DNA from: Akkermansiaceae bacterium
GTDB taxonomy: Bacteria > Verrucomicrobiota > Verrucomicrobiia > Verrucomicrobiales > Akkermansiaceae
NCBI GenBank assembly: GCA_025363295.1
Contig: JANYEC010000025.1
Location: forward strand, 1-57,919
DNA length: 57,919 bases
Direction of reading: 5' to 3'
Numbering within the stretch: position 1 is the stretch's first letter; each line of letters begins with the position of its first letter. A program made the translations under genes and the position numbers. Below, piece by piece: positions 43,310 through 51,651 of this stretch. Under the pieces are notes generated by a model. It was not told the DNA's origin and searched no databases. It saw only the letters and a list, made by a program, of their open reading frames with translations.

Positions 43310-46300
43310 ATGAAAATTCTCATCGCAAACCGTGGCGAAATCGCAGCCCGCGCCATCCGCACTTTCAAGAAGCTCGGCTACACCAGCATCGCCGTTTACT
43401 CAGAACCCGACTCGGGTACGCCGCACGTTGATCTAGCAGACGAGGCACATCTGCTCGGACCCGGACCGGTTTCTGATAGTTATCTACTCAAAGACAAGCT
43501 CATTCACATCGCAAAAACTTCGGGGGCGCACGCCATTTTCCCCGGCTACGGATTGCTAAGTGAAAACACCGACTTCGCCCGCATGTGTGAGGACTCCGGA
43601 GTGAAATGGCTCGGGCCCACTCCCGAGCAAATCATCGCTTTCGGCCTTAAACACGAAGCTCGGCGCCTCGCCGGAGATGCGGACGTGCCGCTGGTGCCTG
43701 GCACCGGATTGCTCGAAAATGCAGAAGCCGCGATCCTTGCAGCAAGGGAACTCGGCTACCCGGTCATGCTCAAGAGCACCGCAGGCGGCGGCGGAATCGG
43801 CATGAAAATTTGCCGCGATGAAGCCGAATTGCTGCGTGAGTTTGAGAGCGTAGTGCGCTTGAGCGAACGAAGTTTCGGATCCGGTAGTGTGTTCATTGAA
43901 CGTTTCATCCAACGCGGACGCCACGTGGAAGTGCAGATTTTCGGCGATGGCAAGGGTAAGGTGTTAGCTCTCGGAGAACGCGATTGCTCGGTCCAGCGCC
44001 GCAATCAAAAAGTCTTCGAAGAAACCCCCGCACCCGGCCTATCAGAAAAAACCCGCGCCGCGCTGCATGAGGCTGCAGTGAAGCTTGGCAAGAGCGTGAA
44101 TTACCGCTCTGCAGGCACCGTCGAATTCATCTACGACGCGGACCGCGACGATTTCTTTTTTCTCGAAGTCAACACGCGACTTCAAGTCGAACACGGCGTG
44201 ACGGAACTGGTGACCGGCATCGACCTAGTCGAGTGGATGGTGCGGCTGGCGCTCGATGAAACGTGGCAAATGCCGGACGCCGCACCCGAACCTAACGGTT
44301 GGGCGATTCAAGCCCGCGTTTACGCAGAAGATCCCAATCACAATTTCCGCCCCAGCTGCGGACTCCTCACGGAAGCCAGCTTTCCCGGGTGGACTCGCTG
44401 CGATGGCTGGATCATGCCCGGCACCGAGGTCAGCCCGTTTTATGATCCGCTGTTAGCTAAAGTCATGGTTCTAGCAGACAATCGCACAGCAGCAGTTGCA
44501 AAAATTGAACAGGCGCTTGAGGAAACTCGGATTTCAGGAATCGAAACGAACCTCCGTTACCTCAGGGGCATCACCCGCTGGGAACCCTATCTAAAAGGCG
44601 GCGTGGCGATGCGCGACATGGCAGATTTTTCCTACACGCCTAACACCATCGACGTCCTCTCCGCTGGAACGATGACCACCGTGCAGGATTGGCCGGGACG
44701 TGTGGGTTATTGGGAAGTAGGAGTGCCGCCGTGCGGGCCTTTTGATTCCCTATCGCTCCGCTTGGCTAACCGATTATTGGGTAATCCCGAGGGTAGTCCC
44801 GCGTTGGAAATCACCGTGGCCGGACCCACTCTGCGCTTCAATGTAGCGACCACCATCGCCGTGGTCGGCGCATCCGCGTTGATGCTGAAAAACGGCGAAT
44901 CGGTAGCGATGAATCAGAGCATTCACCTCGAAGCGGGTGACGTTTTGAAGATCGGAAGATTTGAAGGCGCCGGAGCACGGGCGTATTTCGCCGTGGCGGG
45001 TGGGATTGAATCGCCAGAATATCTCGGGAGTTGTTCGACATTTACGTTAGGGAAATTTGGAGGCCCATTCGGGCGTGCGCTGTTACCAGGCGATGTTCTC
45101 GGAATCAGCCAGTGCTCTTCATCCGGAATTTCAAAGTTCAATTCACAAGTCGCCATCACTCACGAATGGAAAATTGGCGTGCTTTATGGCCCTCACGGTG
45201 CACCTGATTTTTTTCTCGATGAAGACATCGATACCTTCTTCGCCACGCGCTGGGAGGTTCATTATAATTCTGCTAGAACCGGTGTGCGTCTGATCGGACC
45301 GAAACCGAAATGGGCACGCACCGACGGCGGTGAGGCCGGGCTTCACCCGTCTAACTTACACGATAACGCCTACGCGATTGGCGCAGTTGATTTCACGGGT
45401 GACATGCCCGTCATCCTCGGCCCGGATGGACCCAGCCTAGGTGGCTTCGTTTGCCCGGTGGTAGTGGTAGATGCAGAGCTATGGAAACTTGGCCAGTTGC
45501 GTCCCGGGGATCGTATCGAGTTCATTCCGGTTGATGAGACATGGGCCGCCACTCGCCAGTTAGAGGTAATGGACTTTCTGGCAGGCACCCTTTCTGAGCT
45601 CTCAGAGCCCGTTCAAGGCGAGCGCGGCTCCTGTTTCATCGACACGTTTGGAGAGGGGGATGATTCCATCGTGGTCCGCCGTGCGGGAGACCGTTATTTC
45701 CTCATCGAATTCGGCCCGCATCATCTAGATCTGAAACTGCGTTTCAAGGTTCATGTCGTTTACGAATGGTTGAAAGAACAGGCGATCGACGGTGTTCTAG
45801 ATCTAACTCCTGGCATCCGTTCGTTGCAGGTTCATTTTAATCCGGCACGGGTTTCACGCGATGAACTTTGGAGGAAAATCCGCGAAGGAGTCGTTTCCTT
45901 GCCACCTTTGGATCAAATCGAAGTTCCCACTCGCATTGTCCATTTGCCGCTGAGTTGGGACGATCCGAGCACGCAAGAGGCGATCCGGCGTTATATGCAA
46001 AGCGTGAGCCCGAACGCTCCGTGGTGTCCTAGCAATTTAGAGTTTATCCGCCGCATCAACGGGCTGGAATCCATAGCGGAAGTCTATCAAATTTTCTTTG
46101 ATGCCTCCTATCTAGTGATGGGCCTCGGCGATGTCTATCTGGGTGCGCCCGTGGCAACACCGCTCGATCCAAGGCACCGGATGGTGACTACCAAATACAA
46201 TCCCGCACGGACGTGGACGCCGGAAAACGCCGTCGGCATCGGCGGGGCGTATCTCTGCATTTACGGCATGGAGGGTCCGGGCGGCTATCAGTTCACGGGG

Positions 46301-46873
46301 CGGACCATTCCGGTGTGGAACCGCTGGCGTAAGACTGCGGATTTCCAGCAGCCCTGGCTTCTCCGCTTCTTTGACCAGCTTCGTTTCTATCCGGTGAGTG
46401 CGGAGGAACTGCTGCGCTTACGTGAAGAAATTCCACGCGGCCGACACAAACTGGAGATCGAGGAAAAAATCTTTCGCTTCTCGGATTATGAAAAATTTCT
46501 CGGAGAGCACCGCGATGAAATCAATGCATTCCAAAACAAACAACGCGCCGCTTTCGAAGCGGAAAGAAAACGTTGGGAAGAGGCAGGACTTTCGATGGAC
46601 GCTCCTGCGGAAGTGATTGTTCCCGATGACGCAGTGGTGATTCCGGATGGCTGCACAACGCTCGATAGCCCGGTGACAGGCAGCGTTTGGAAAATTGAAA
46701 CCATGGCAGGGGCCATCCTTCAAGCAGGTGAAACCGCCCTGATTCTGGAAGCGATGAAAATGGAAATTCCGTTAGAGACTGACGAACCACTTGAGATCGT
46801 GGAAGTGCTCGTGGCCGAAGGTGCCAGTGTAAAAGCAGGCCAAGCATTGGTCATTGTGAAAGCCGTTTCGTGA
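43310..46873 (+). CDS. Biotin-dependent guanidine (urea) carboxylase
   Basis: A 1187-residue multidomain enzyme of normal length. The biotin carboxylase starts MKILIANRGEIAARAIRTFK and carries KSTAGGGGIGMKICRD, FIERFIQRGRHVEVQIFGDG and VNTRLQVEHGVTELVTGIDL. The carboxyltransferase (AHS2/AHS1-like) domains span about 450-980, with VGYWEVGVPPCGPFDSLSLR. BCCP closes it with LEAMKMEI (biotinyl Lys1150). The fungal/bacterial urea carboxylases share this layout; the neighbouring DUF1989 pair points to guanidine as the substrate, giving carboxyguanidine. The residues that separate urea from guanidine specificity were not checked. Confidence 0.93.
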   Translation: MKILIANRGEIAARAIRTFKKLGYTSIAVYSEPDSGTPHVDLADEAHLLGPGPVSDSYLLKDKLIHIAKTSGAHAIFPGYGLLSENTDFARMCEDSGVKWLGPTPEQIIAFGLKHEARRLAGDADVPLVPGTGLLENAEAAILAARELGYPVMLKSTAGGGGIGMKICRDEAELLREFESVVRLSERSFGSGSVFIERFIQRGRHVEVQIFGDGKGKVLALGERDCSVQRRNQKVFEETPAPGLSEKTRAALHEAAVKLGKSVNYRSAGTVEFIYDADRDDFFFLEVNTRLQVEHGVTELVTGIDLVEWMVRLALDETWQMPDAAPEPNGWAIQARVYAEDPNHNFRPSCGLLTEASFPGWTRCDGWIMPGTEVSPFYDPLLAKVMVLADNRTAAVAKIEQALEETRISGIETNLRYLRGITRWEPYLKGGVAMRDMADFSYTPNTIDVLSAGTMTTVQDWPGRVGYWEVGVPPCGPFDSLSLRLANRLLGNPEGSPALEITVAGPTLRFNVATTIAVVGASALMLKNGESVAMNQSIHLEAGDVLKIGRFEGAGARAYFAVAGGIESPEYLGSCSTFTLGKFGGPFGRALLPGDVLGISQCSSSGISKFNSQVAITHEWKIGVLYGPHGAPDFFLDEDIDTFFATRWEVHYNSARTGVRLIGPKPKWARTDGGEAGLHPSNLHDNAYAIGAVDFTGDMPVILGPDGPSLGGFVCPVVVVDAELWKLGQLRPGDRIEFIPVDETWAATRQLEVMDFLAGTLSELSEPVQGERGSCFIDTFGEGDDSIVVRRAGDRYFLIEFGPHHLDLKLRFKVHVVYEWLKEQAIDGVLDLTPGIRSLQVHFNPARVSRDELWRKIREGVVSLPPLDQIEVPTRIVHLPLSWDDPSTQEAIRRYMQSVSPNAPWCPSNLEFIRRINGLESIAEVYQIFFDASYLVMGLGDVYLGAPVATPLDPRHRMVTTKYNPARTWTPENAVGIGGAYLCIYGMEGPGGYQFTGRTIPVWNRWRKTADFQQPWLLRFFDQLRFYPVSAEELLRLREEIPRGRHKLEIEEKIFRFSDYEKFLGEHRDEINAFQNKQRAAFEAERKRWEEAGLSMDAPAEVIVPDDAVVIPDGCTTLDSPVTGSVWKIETMAGAILQAGETALILEAMKMEIPLETDEPLEIVEVLVAEGASVKAGQALVIVKAVS

Positions 46874-46990
46874 ATCGACAGTGACACTGGAATGCCTACT
46901 TGTTCTTCTCCTAAAAAATAAAGCCGCGCTTACCGAAGCCTAGCCCTTAGGTCCGGCTCTGGTGATCGCGCGGACGAAATCGATGTAACT

Positions 46991-48727
46991 ATGAAAATCA
47001 GCGAACTCAAACAACGCTACGCGGCAGGCGTCACTCCATCGACAGTGATCGAGGAGCTATGGGACAAAATTCAGCAATGGAATGATCCCGCGATTTTTAT
47101 CTATCAGCCAGAAAAATCTCTGTTGCTAGATCTGGCGAAATCCGTGGAGTCGATGTCCCAGAATCTCCCGCTTTGGGGAATTCCTTTTGTAGTGAAGGAT
47201 AACATTGATGTCGCAGGCTGGCCGACAACCGCCGCTTGCCCGGAGTTTTCCTATATCCCGAAAAATGACGCCGAAGTAGTTAGACTTCTGCGCGAAGCCG
47301 GAGCAATCCCCATCGCCAAAGCGAATTTGGATCAATTTGCCACCGGACTTGTTGGCACCCGCTCGCCGTATGGCACTCCTCGAAATGCCGTGGATGCAGA
47401 GTTTCTTCCGGGCGGATCAAGTGCAGGCAGCGCATCGGCGGTAGCTGCCGGGCTTTGTGCCTTTTCGTTAGGCACGGATACCGCAGGTTCCGGGCGGGTG
47501 CCTGCGGCATTCCAGGAGTTAATCGGTTGGAAGCCGACCCGCGGGCGATTGAGCAGCCGTGGAGTGGTGCCTGCTTGCCGTTCGTTAGACTGCATATCGG
47601 TTTTTACGAGTGATACCGGAGATGCGGCATTGGTGGCTGGAGTCGTGAGTGTGTTTGATGAAGCCGACCCGTTTTCCAGCGAAACCCAAGAATCCGAGTC
47701 GTTCGGAAAATCTTTCCGCTTTGGTGTGCCTCAAAGTTTAGATTTCGCAGAAGACCCAGACACGCCAGGTCTGTTTGAAGCCGCAAAAAGGAAAATGGAA
47801 GCAAGCGGCGGAGTGGCCGTGGAGATCGACCTAACACCCTTCACCGAAGCTGCAAAGCTTCTTTACGAAGGCCCATGGGTGGCCGAGCGCTGGGCGGCGG
47901 TTGGAGATTTCGTAGAGAAACATCCTGCTGCCATTTTCCCAGTGACCAAGGCGATTTTGGAAACATCCAAAAACTGGGGAGCCGTGGACACTTTTCGGGC
48001 GCAATACCGGTTGCGGGAGTTAGCCCGCGTGGTAGAAGGCGTTTGGAAAACGATCGACGTTCTACTCCTCCCGACCACTCCGCGGCTTTATACCGTTGCC
48101 GAGAATCTAGCAGACCCTTACGTGACGAATGCCGTCCTTGGGCGTTACACCAACTTTATGAATTTGCTAGATCTAGCAGCTGTGGCGATGCCCTCTGGAC
48201 GTGCCCGATCGGGTCGAGCGCCGTGGGGCGTCACGGTGGCGGCGCCGGCGGGCAGCGATAGTGCCTTGTTAGAGCTGGCCGGGAGATTCTGTGGTGAATG
48301 CATCGAGAGCAAACCCGCACCGCAGCCAAAAATTCCGGTTCTCGTCTGCGGTGCGCATTTGGAAGGACTGGCGCTGCATTGGCAACTAGCAGATCGCGGC
48401 GCGGTTCTACGCGAGAGGACGCTTACGGCGGCGACTTACCGAATGTATGCGATGCCTGCCAGCGGAACCCTTCCACCCCGCCCAGCGCTGGTGCGGGATG
48501 ATTCGGCGGGGGCGGCCATTGCCGTCGAGATCTGGGAACTGACACCCGCAGCGTTCGGCGACTTCGTTTCAAAAATCCCCTCGCCCCTCGGCATTGGAAA
48601 AGTTCTGCTTGAAAGCGGCGAAGAAGTGCCAGGCTTCATTGCAGAATCGAGAGCCACCTTGGGGGCGGAGGAAATCACGCAGCACGGTGGCTGGAGCGCT
48701 TGGCTGGAATCCAGATCTCAGAAGTAA
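46991..48727 (+). CDS. atzF: Allophanate hydrolase
   Basis: A 578-residue amidase-signature enzyme. The Ser-cisSer-Lys triad elements are visible: FVVKDNIDVAGWPTTAACPE (Lys), GGSSAGSASAVAAGLCAFSL and DTAGSGRVPAAFQELIGWKP. The C-terminal domain from about 455 (IPVLVCGAHLEGLALHWQLA) is the characteristic allophanate hydrolase C-terminal module. It splits allophanate into ammonia and CO2, the last step of both the urea and guanidine carboxylase routes. A 117-base gap separates it from the carboxylase, with no promoter I can name. Confidence 0.93.
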   Translation: MKISELKQRYAAGVTPSTVIEELWDKIQQWNDPAIFIYQPEKSLLLDLAKSVESMSQNLPLWGIPFVVKDNIDVAGWPTTAACPEFSYIPKNDAEVVRLLREAGAIPIAKANLDQFATGLVGTRSPYGTPRNAVDAEFLPGGSSAGSASAVAAGLCAFSLGTDTAGSGRVPAAFQELIGWKPTRGRLSSRGVVPACRSLDCISVFTSDTGDAALVAGVVSVFDEADPFSSETQESESFGKSFRFGVPQSLDFAEDPDTPGLFEAAKRKMEASGGVAVEIDLTPFTEAAKLLYEGPWVAERWAAVGDFVEKHPAAIFPVTKAILETSKNWGAVDTFRAQYRLRELARVVEGVWKTIDVLLLPTTPRLYTVAENLADPYVTNAVLGRYTNFMNLLDLAAVAMPSGRARSGRAPWGVTVAAPAGSDSALLELAGRFCGECIESKPAPQPKIPVLVCGAHLEGLALHWQLADRGAVLRERTLTAATYRMYAMPASGTLPPRPALVRDDSAGAAIAVEIWELTPAAFGDFVSKIPSPLGIGKVLLESGEEVPGFIAESRATLGAEEITQHGGWSAWLESRSQK

Positions 48728-48786
48728 GAACGGAGATCCAAAATTCCGGGTTGGCCACCCGGCATCCGGCGTGCCACAAACGTCGC

Positions 48787-49821
48787 GTGTCCGATACTCG
48801 AATTTTGCAAGTCGCCGATGATGAAATGAAAGAAGCCGTGAGCGAGGCATGTGCCTTACTGCGAGCGGGTGAAATCGTGGCCCTGCCAACGGAGACCGTG
48901 TATGGTCTCGCTGCGGATGCTTTTAATCCTGATGCGGTTGCTCGAGTTTTCGCCGCCAAAGAGCGTCCGTCATTCGATCCGCTCATCGTTCACATTGCGT
49001 CGCGAGGGGACTTAAAAAATGTAGCGATCGTCCCCGAAGACATTGCCGAAACCGTGAATCAACTCACTGCTGCATTTTGGCCCGGGCCGCTCACCCTCAT
49101 TTTACCCAAGCACCCCGATGTTCCTGATCTTGTCACCAGTGGGCTGCCGACCGTAGCGGTTAGGCTTAGTGCGCATCCGGTTTTTCGGGCAGTTTGCAAG
49201 GAGCTCGGTCACCCGATCGCTGCCCCGAGTGCAAATCGGTTCGGCCGTATTTCTCCGACTTCTGCCTCCGCAGTGGTGAAAGAATTGGAGGGTCGCATCC
49301 CCCTCATTGTCGATGCCGGTGCTTGCGCGGAGGGAGTGGAGAGCACGATCATTTCCATCGAACCTCGCGAGGGGAAAAAGCCGATTTTTCGACTCCACCG
49401 CGCGGGACCGATCACCAAAGAGCAGCTCCAGGATTTCGGCCGAGTCGAAAGATTCCGCGAGAGCACGACTGATGCACCGCAGGCACCCGGCCAGCTCGCC
49501 AGTCACTATGCACCACTCACGCCATTGATTCTGTTGGAGAACCCGTCTGATTTCATCCCCGAAGAAGGAAAAAAATACGGTCTTCTCAGCTACACCGGCG
49601 AAGACGAAAGTCCATATGTCACCATGCATGATTGGGATGTCATCGAGTCGCTCAGCCCAGGCAGCGGCAAACTCGCTGAAGCAGCGATTCGCTTGTTTTT
49701 CGTCATGCGTCTGCTGGACGAGGCGGGTTTGGATACAATCATTGCTGAGCCTGTTAGTGAAACGGGTCTTGGTGTTGCCATCATGGACCGCCTCCGCCGC
49801 GCTTCGGTGAATTTCAAATAA
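48787..49821 (+). CDS. sua5: Threonylcarbamoyl-AMP synthase, long Sua5 form
   Basis: About 344 residues from GTG 48787 (MSDTRILQVADDEM); ATG 48700 would overlap the upstream gene. The YrdC domain has AGEIVALPTETVYGLAADAF, AKERPSFDPLIVHI, FWPGPLTLIL and APSANRFGRISPTSA. The Sua5 linker motif PGQLASHYAPLTPLI and a C-terminal Sua5 domain follow. It makes threonylcarbamoyl-AMP for tRNA t6A, complementing tsaD at 7.4 kb. Confidence 0.94.
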   Translation: MSDTRILQVADDEMKEAVSEACALLRAGEIVALPTETVYGLAADAFNPDAVARVFAAKERPSFDPLIVHIASRGDLKNVAIVPEDIAETVNQLTAAFWPGPLTLILPKHPDVPDLVTSGLPTVAVRLSAHPVFRAVCKELGHPIAAPSANRFGRISPTSASAVVKELEGRIPLIVDAGACAEGVESTIISIEPREGKKPIFRLHRAGPITKEQLQDFGRVERFRESTTDAPQAPGQLASHYAPLTPLILLENPSDFIPEEGKKYGLLSYTGEDESPYVTMHDWDVIESLSPGSGKLAEAAIRLFFVMRLLDEAGLDTIIAEPVSETGLGVAIMDRLRRASVNFK

Positions 49822-49890
49822 CTCACCATCATGGAAATTCAACTTCTCGGCTTGGCCCTCGCCCTTGAATCCCTACGTATAAGATAAAAA

Positions 49891-50982
49891 TCACAGCCAC
49901 TTCATCCGGCGGAAAACATATAACTGGATGATCGCAATCACCGCCATCACGCCTAACAGTATAACATAGCCATACGGTTCATAAAGCTCCGGCATGTTCA
50001 GGGGCAATGGTTTCCCATCGTCGGTATGAGGGGCGAAGTTCATCCCATATACGCCTACGAGAAATGTCAGCGGGATGAAAACTGAGGTAATCACGGTAAG
50101 CACGCGCATCACCTCATTCGTGCGCAGGCCCACACTGGAGTGATAGAGTTCCATCAGCCCGGCACTGACTTCTCGGTAACTCTCTACAAGATCCATCAGC
50201 TGCACCGTGTGATCATAACAGTCCCTCAGATAGATTTTAGTCGTTTCGGCAACATAGACGGTGTTATCATGAAGCAGCGAGTTCACCACATCACGCATGG
50301 GCCAGACGTAGCGCCGGAGCTGGGTAAGACCGCGTTTGTATTCGTGGAGTTTCTGCACCATGTCCCGGGACGGGTTGAGGAGCAGCCGGCTTTCCAGCTC
50401 GTCGATGTCCGAGCCGATTTTCTCGAGCACTGGGTAGTAGTGGTCGATGATCGAATCTAACAAAGCGTAAGCGAGGTAATCCGCTTTGGATTTTCGGATC
50501 GTGCCACGCCCCGAGCGCAAGCGCTCTCTCACGTGCTCGAAAACGTCATAGTCAGGCTCTTCCTGCATCGTGATTAGGAAGTTCTTCCCGACAAACATAC
50601 TGACCTGCTCCCCACAAAGTTCCAGTTTCTGGTCATGATAGACCATCTGTGCGATGATGAAAAGGTAGTCATCCGCCACCTCTGATTTCGGACGTTGACC
50701 CGTATTGAGCACATCTTCCAAGGCTAACGGATGCAGCTTAAAATGAGCCGCGAGACTTTCTAACACTGCCAGATCCCCGAGGCCATCCACGTTGATCCAA
50801 GTAACCTTGTCGATATCGAGCATCGCGATCACCTCGCTGACCTCCGTGAATTCTTTTTCAATAAAATGAGTCAGATCATACTCAACGACTTGGATTTTCG
50901 CCTTAATTGCCTTTCCATCGACTAAATGTGGAACGAGTGTGGCCGGTGAGGAACCCGGAGTGGAGCGGCGCTTCTTGAACAT
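49891..50982 (-). CDS. corA: CorA family Mg2+/Co2+ transporter
   Basis: About 363 residues from MFKKRRSTPGSSPATL (ATG 50982). A long cytosolic domain (KVTWINVDGLGDLAVLESLA, LHPLALEDVLNTGQRPKSEV) precedes the two terminal membrane helices, with the GMN signature in LVGVYGMNFAP and the closing FRRMKW. Pentameric channels of this family import Mg2+. It is divergent from the small hypothetical gene that follows. Confidence 0.94.
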   Translation of the reverse strand: MFKKRRSTPGSSPATLVPHLVDGKAIKAKIQVVEYDLTHFIEKEFTEVSEVIAMLDIDKVTWINVDGLGDLAVLESLAAHFKLHPLALEDVLNTGQRPKSEVADDYLFIIAQMVYHDQKLELCGEQVSMFVGKNFLITMQEEPDYDVFEHVRERLRSGRGTIRKSKADYLAYALLDSIIDHYYPVLEKIGSDIDELESRLLLNPSRDMVQKLHEYKRGLTQLRRYVWPMRDVVNSLLHDNTVYVAETTKIYLRDCYDHTVQLMDLVESYREVSAGLMELYHSSVGLRTNEVMRVLTVITSVFIPLTFLVGVYGMNFAPHTDDGKPLPLNMPELYEPYGYVILLGVMAVIAIIQLYVFRRMKWL

Positions 50983-51158
50983 GGCCGGATGAGATAGAAA
51001 GAGGATCCACCTTGCCACTCAATTATCGGCTGAGTCGCGTCATTTCCCCTCGTAGAATAGAACGATGTTGCGACCGCCTGAAGCCCCGCTCATTCACTCC
51101 TCTCACAATTTCATTTCTTGGGACTTGGCAATTGGTGCGTGCCAGCCAAAATCACAAT

Positions 51159-51599
51159 ATGTTCAGCGCCAGCAAACTCACCCCGGAACAAAAAGACGCC
51201 CTAAAGCAGTGGGCCGCTGAGGGAGCCTCCATGTCCGATCTTCAACGTCACTTGAAGGAGGATTTCGGGCATACGCTCACCTACATGGACACCCGCTTTC
51301 TCATTCTCGACCTTGGTATTGAACTCATGGAGACACCAAAGCCTGAGCAAAAAAAGGAGGAAAAACCTGCACTAGTCCCCACCGGCTACGTCACCACCAC
51401 CATGGACTCGCTCACTCTCCCCGGCGCGATGGTCAGTGGAAAAGTCACGTTCAGCGATGGCGAAACCGGCGTCTGGATGCTCGATCAAACAGGTCGGCCG
51501 GGCCTAGACCCGGACACCGCGGGCTACCGCCCGACGCAGGAAGATATCATGGCATTCCAAACTCAATTGCGCGATTTGATCCAGAAAAGCGGCCTTTGA
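51159..51599 (+). CDS. Hypothetical protein, verrucomicrobial type
   Basis: About 146 residues from MFSASKLTPEQKDALKQWAA (ATG 51159; the frame is open further upstream, without support). The helical start WAAEGASMSDLQRHLKEDFG is followed by a Lys/Glu linker and a beta-rich end (MVSGKVTFSDGETGVWMLDQ). There is no signal peptide. I remember proteins with this beginning in related genomes but know no function. Confidence 0.6.
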   Translation: MFSASKLTPEQKDALKQWAAEGASMSDLQRHLKEDFGHTLTYMDTRFLILDLGIELMETPKPEQKKEEKPALVPTGYVTTTMDSLTLPGAMVSGKVTFSDGETGVWMLDQTGRPGLDPDTAGYRPTQEDIMAFQTQLRDLIQKSGL

Positions 51600-51651
51600 T
51601 CCGACCTCCTACCGACAGAACCCGGCGTCTGCGGTGTTGATCCAGTAGAAA

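Noticed and set aside
46874..46990. Degenerate family A palindrome or terminator between carboxylase and allophanate hydrolase
   Set aside because: ggaatgcctacttgttctt only loosely resembles the 33.1 kb repeat, and there is no stem with a T tract.
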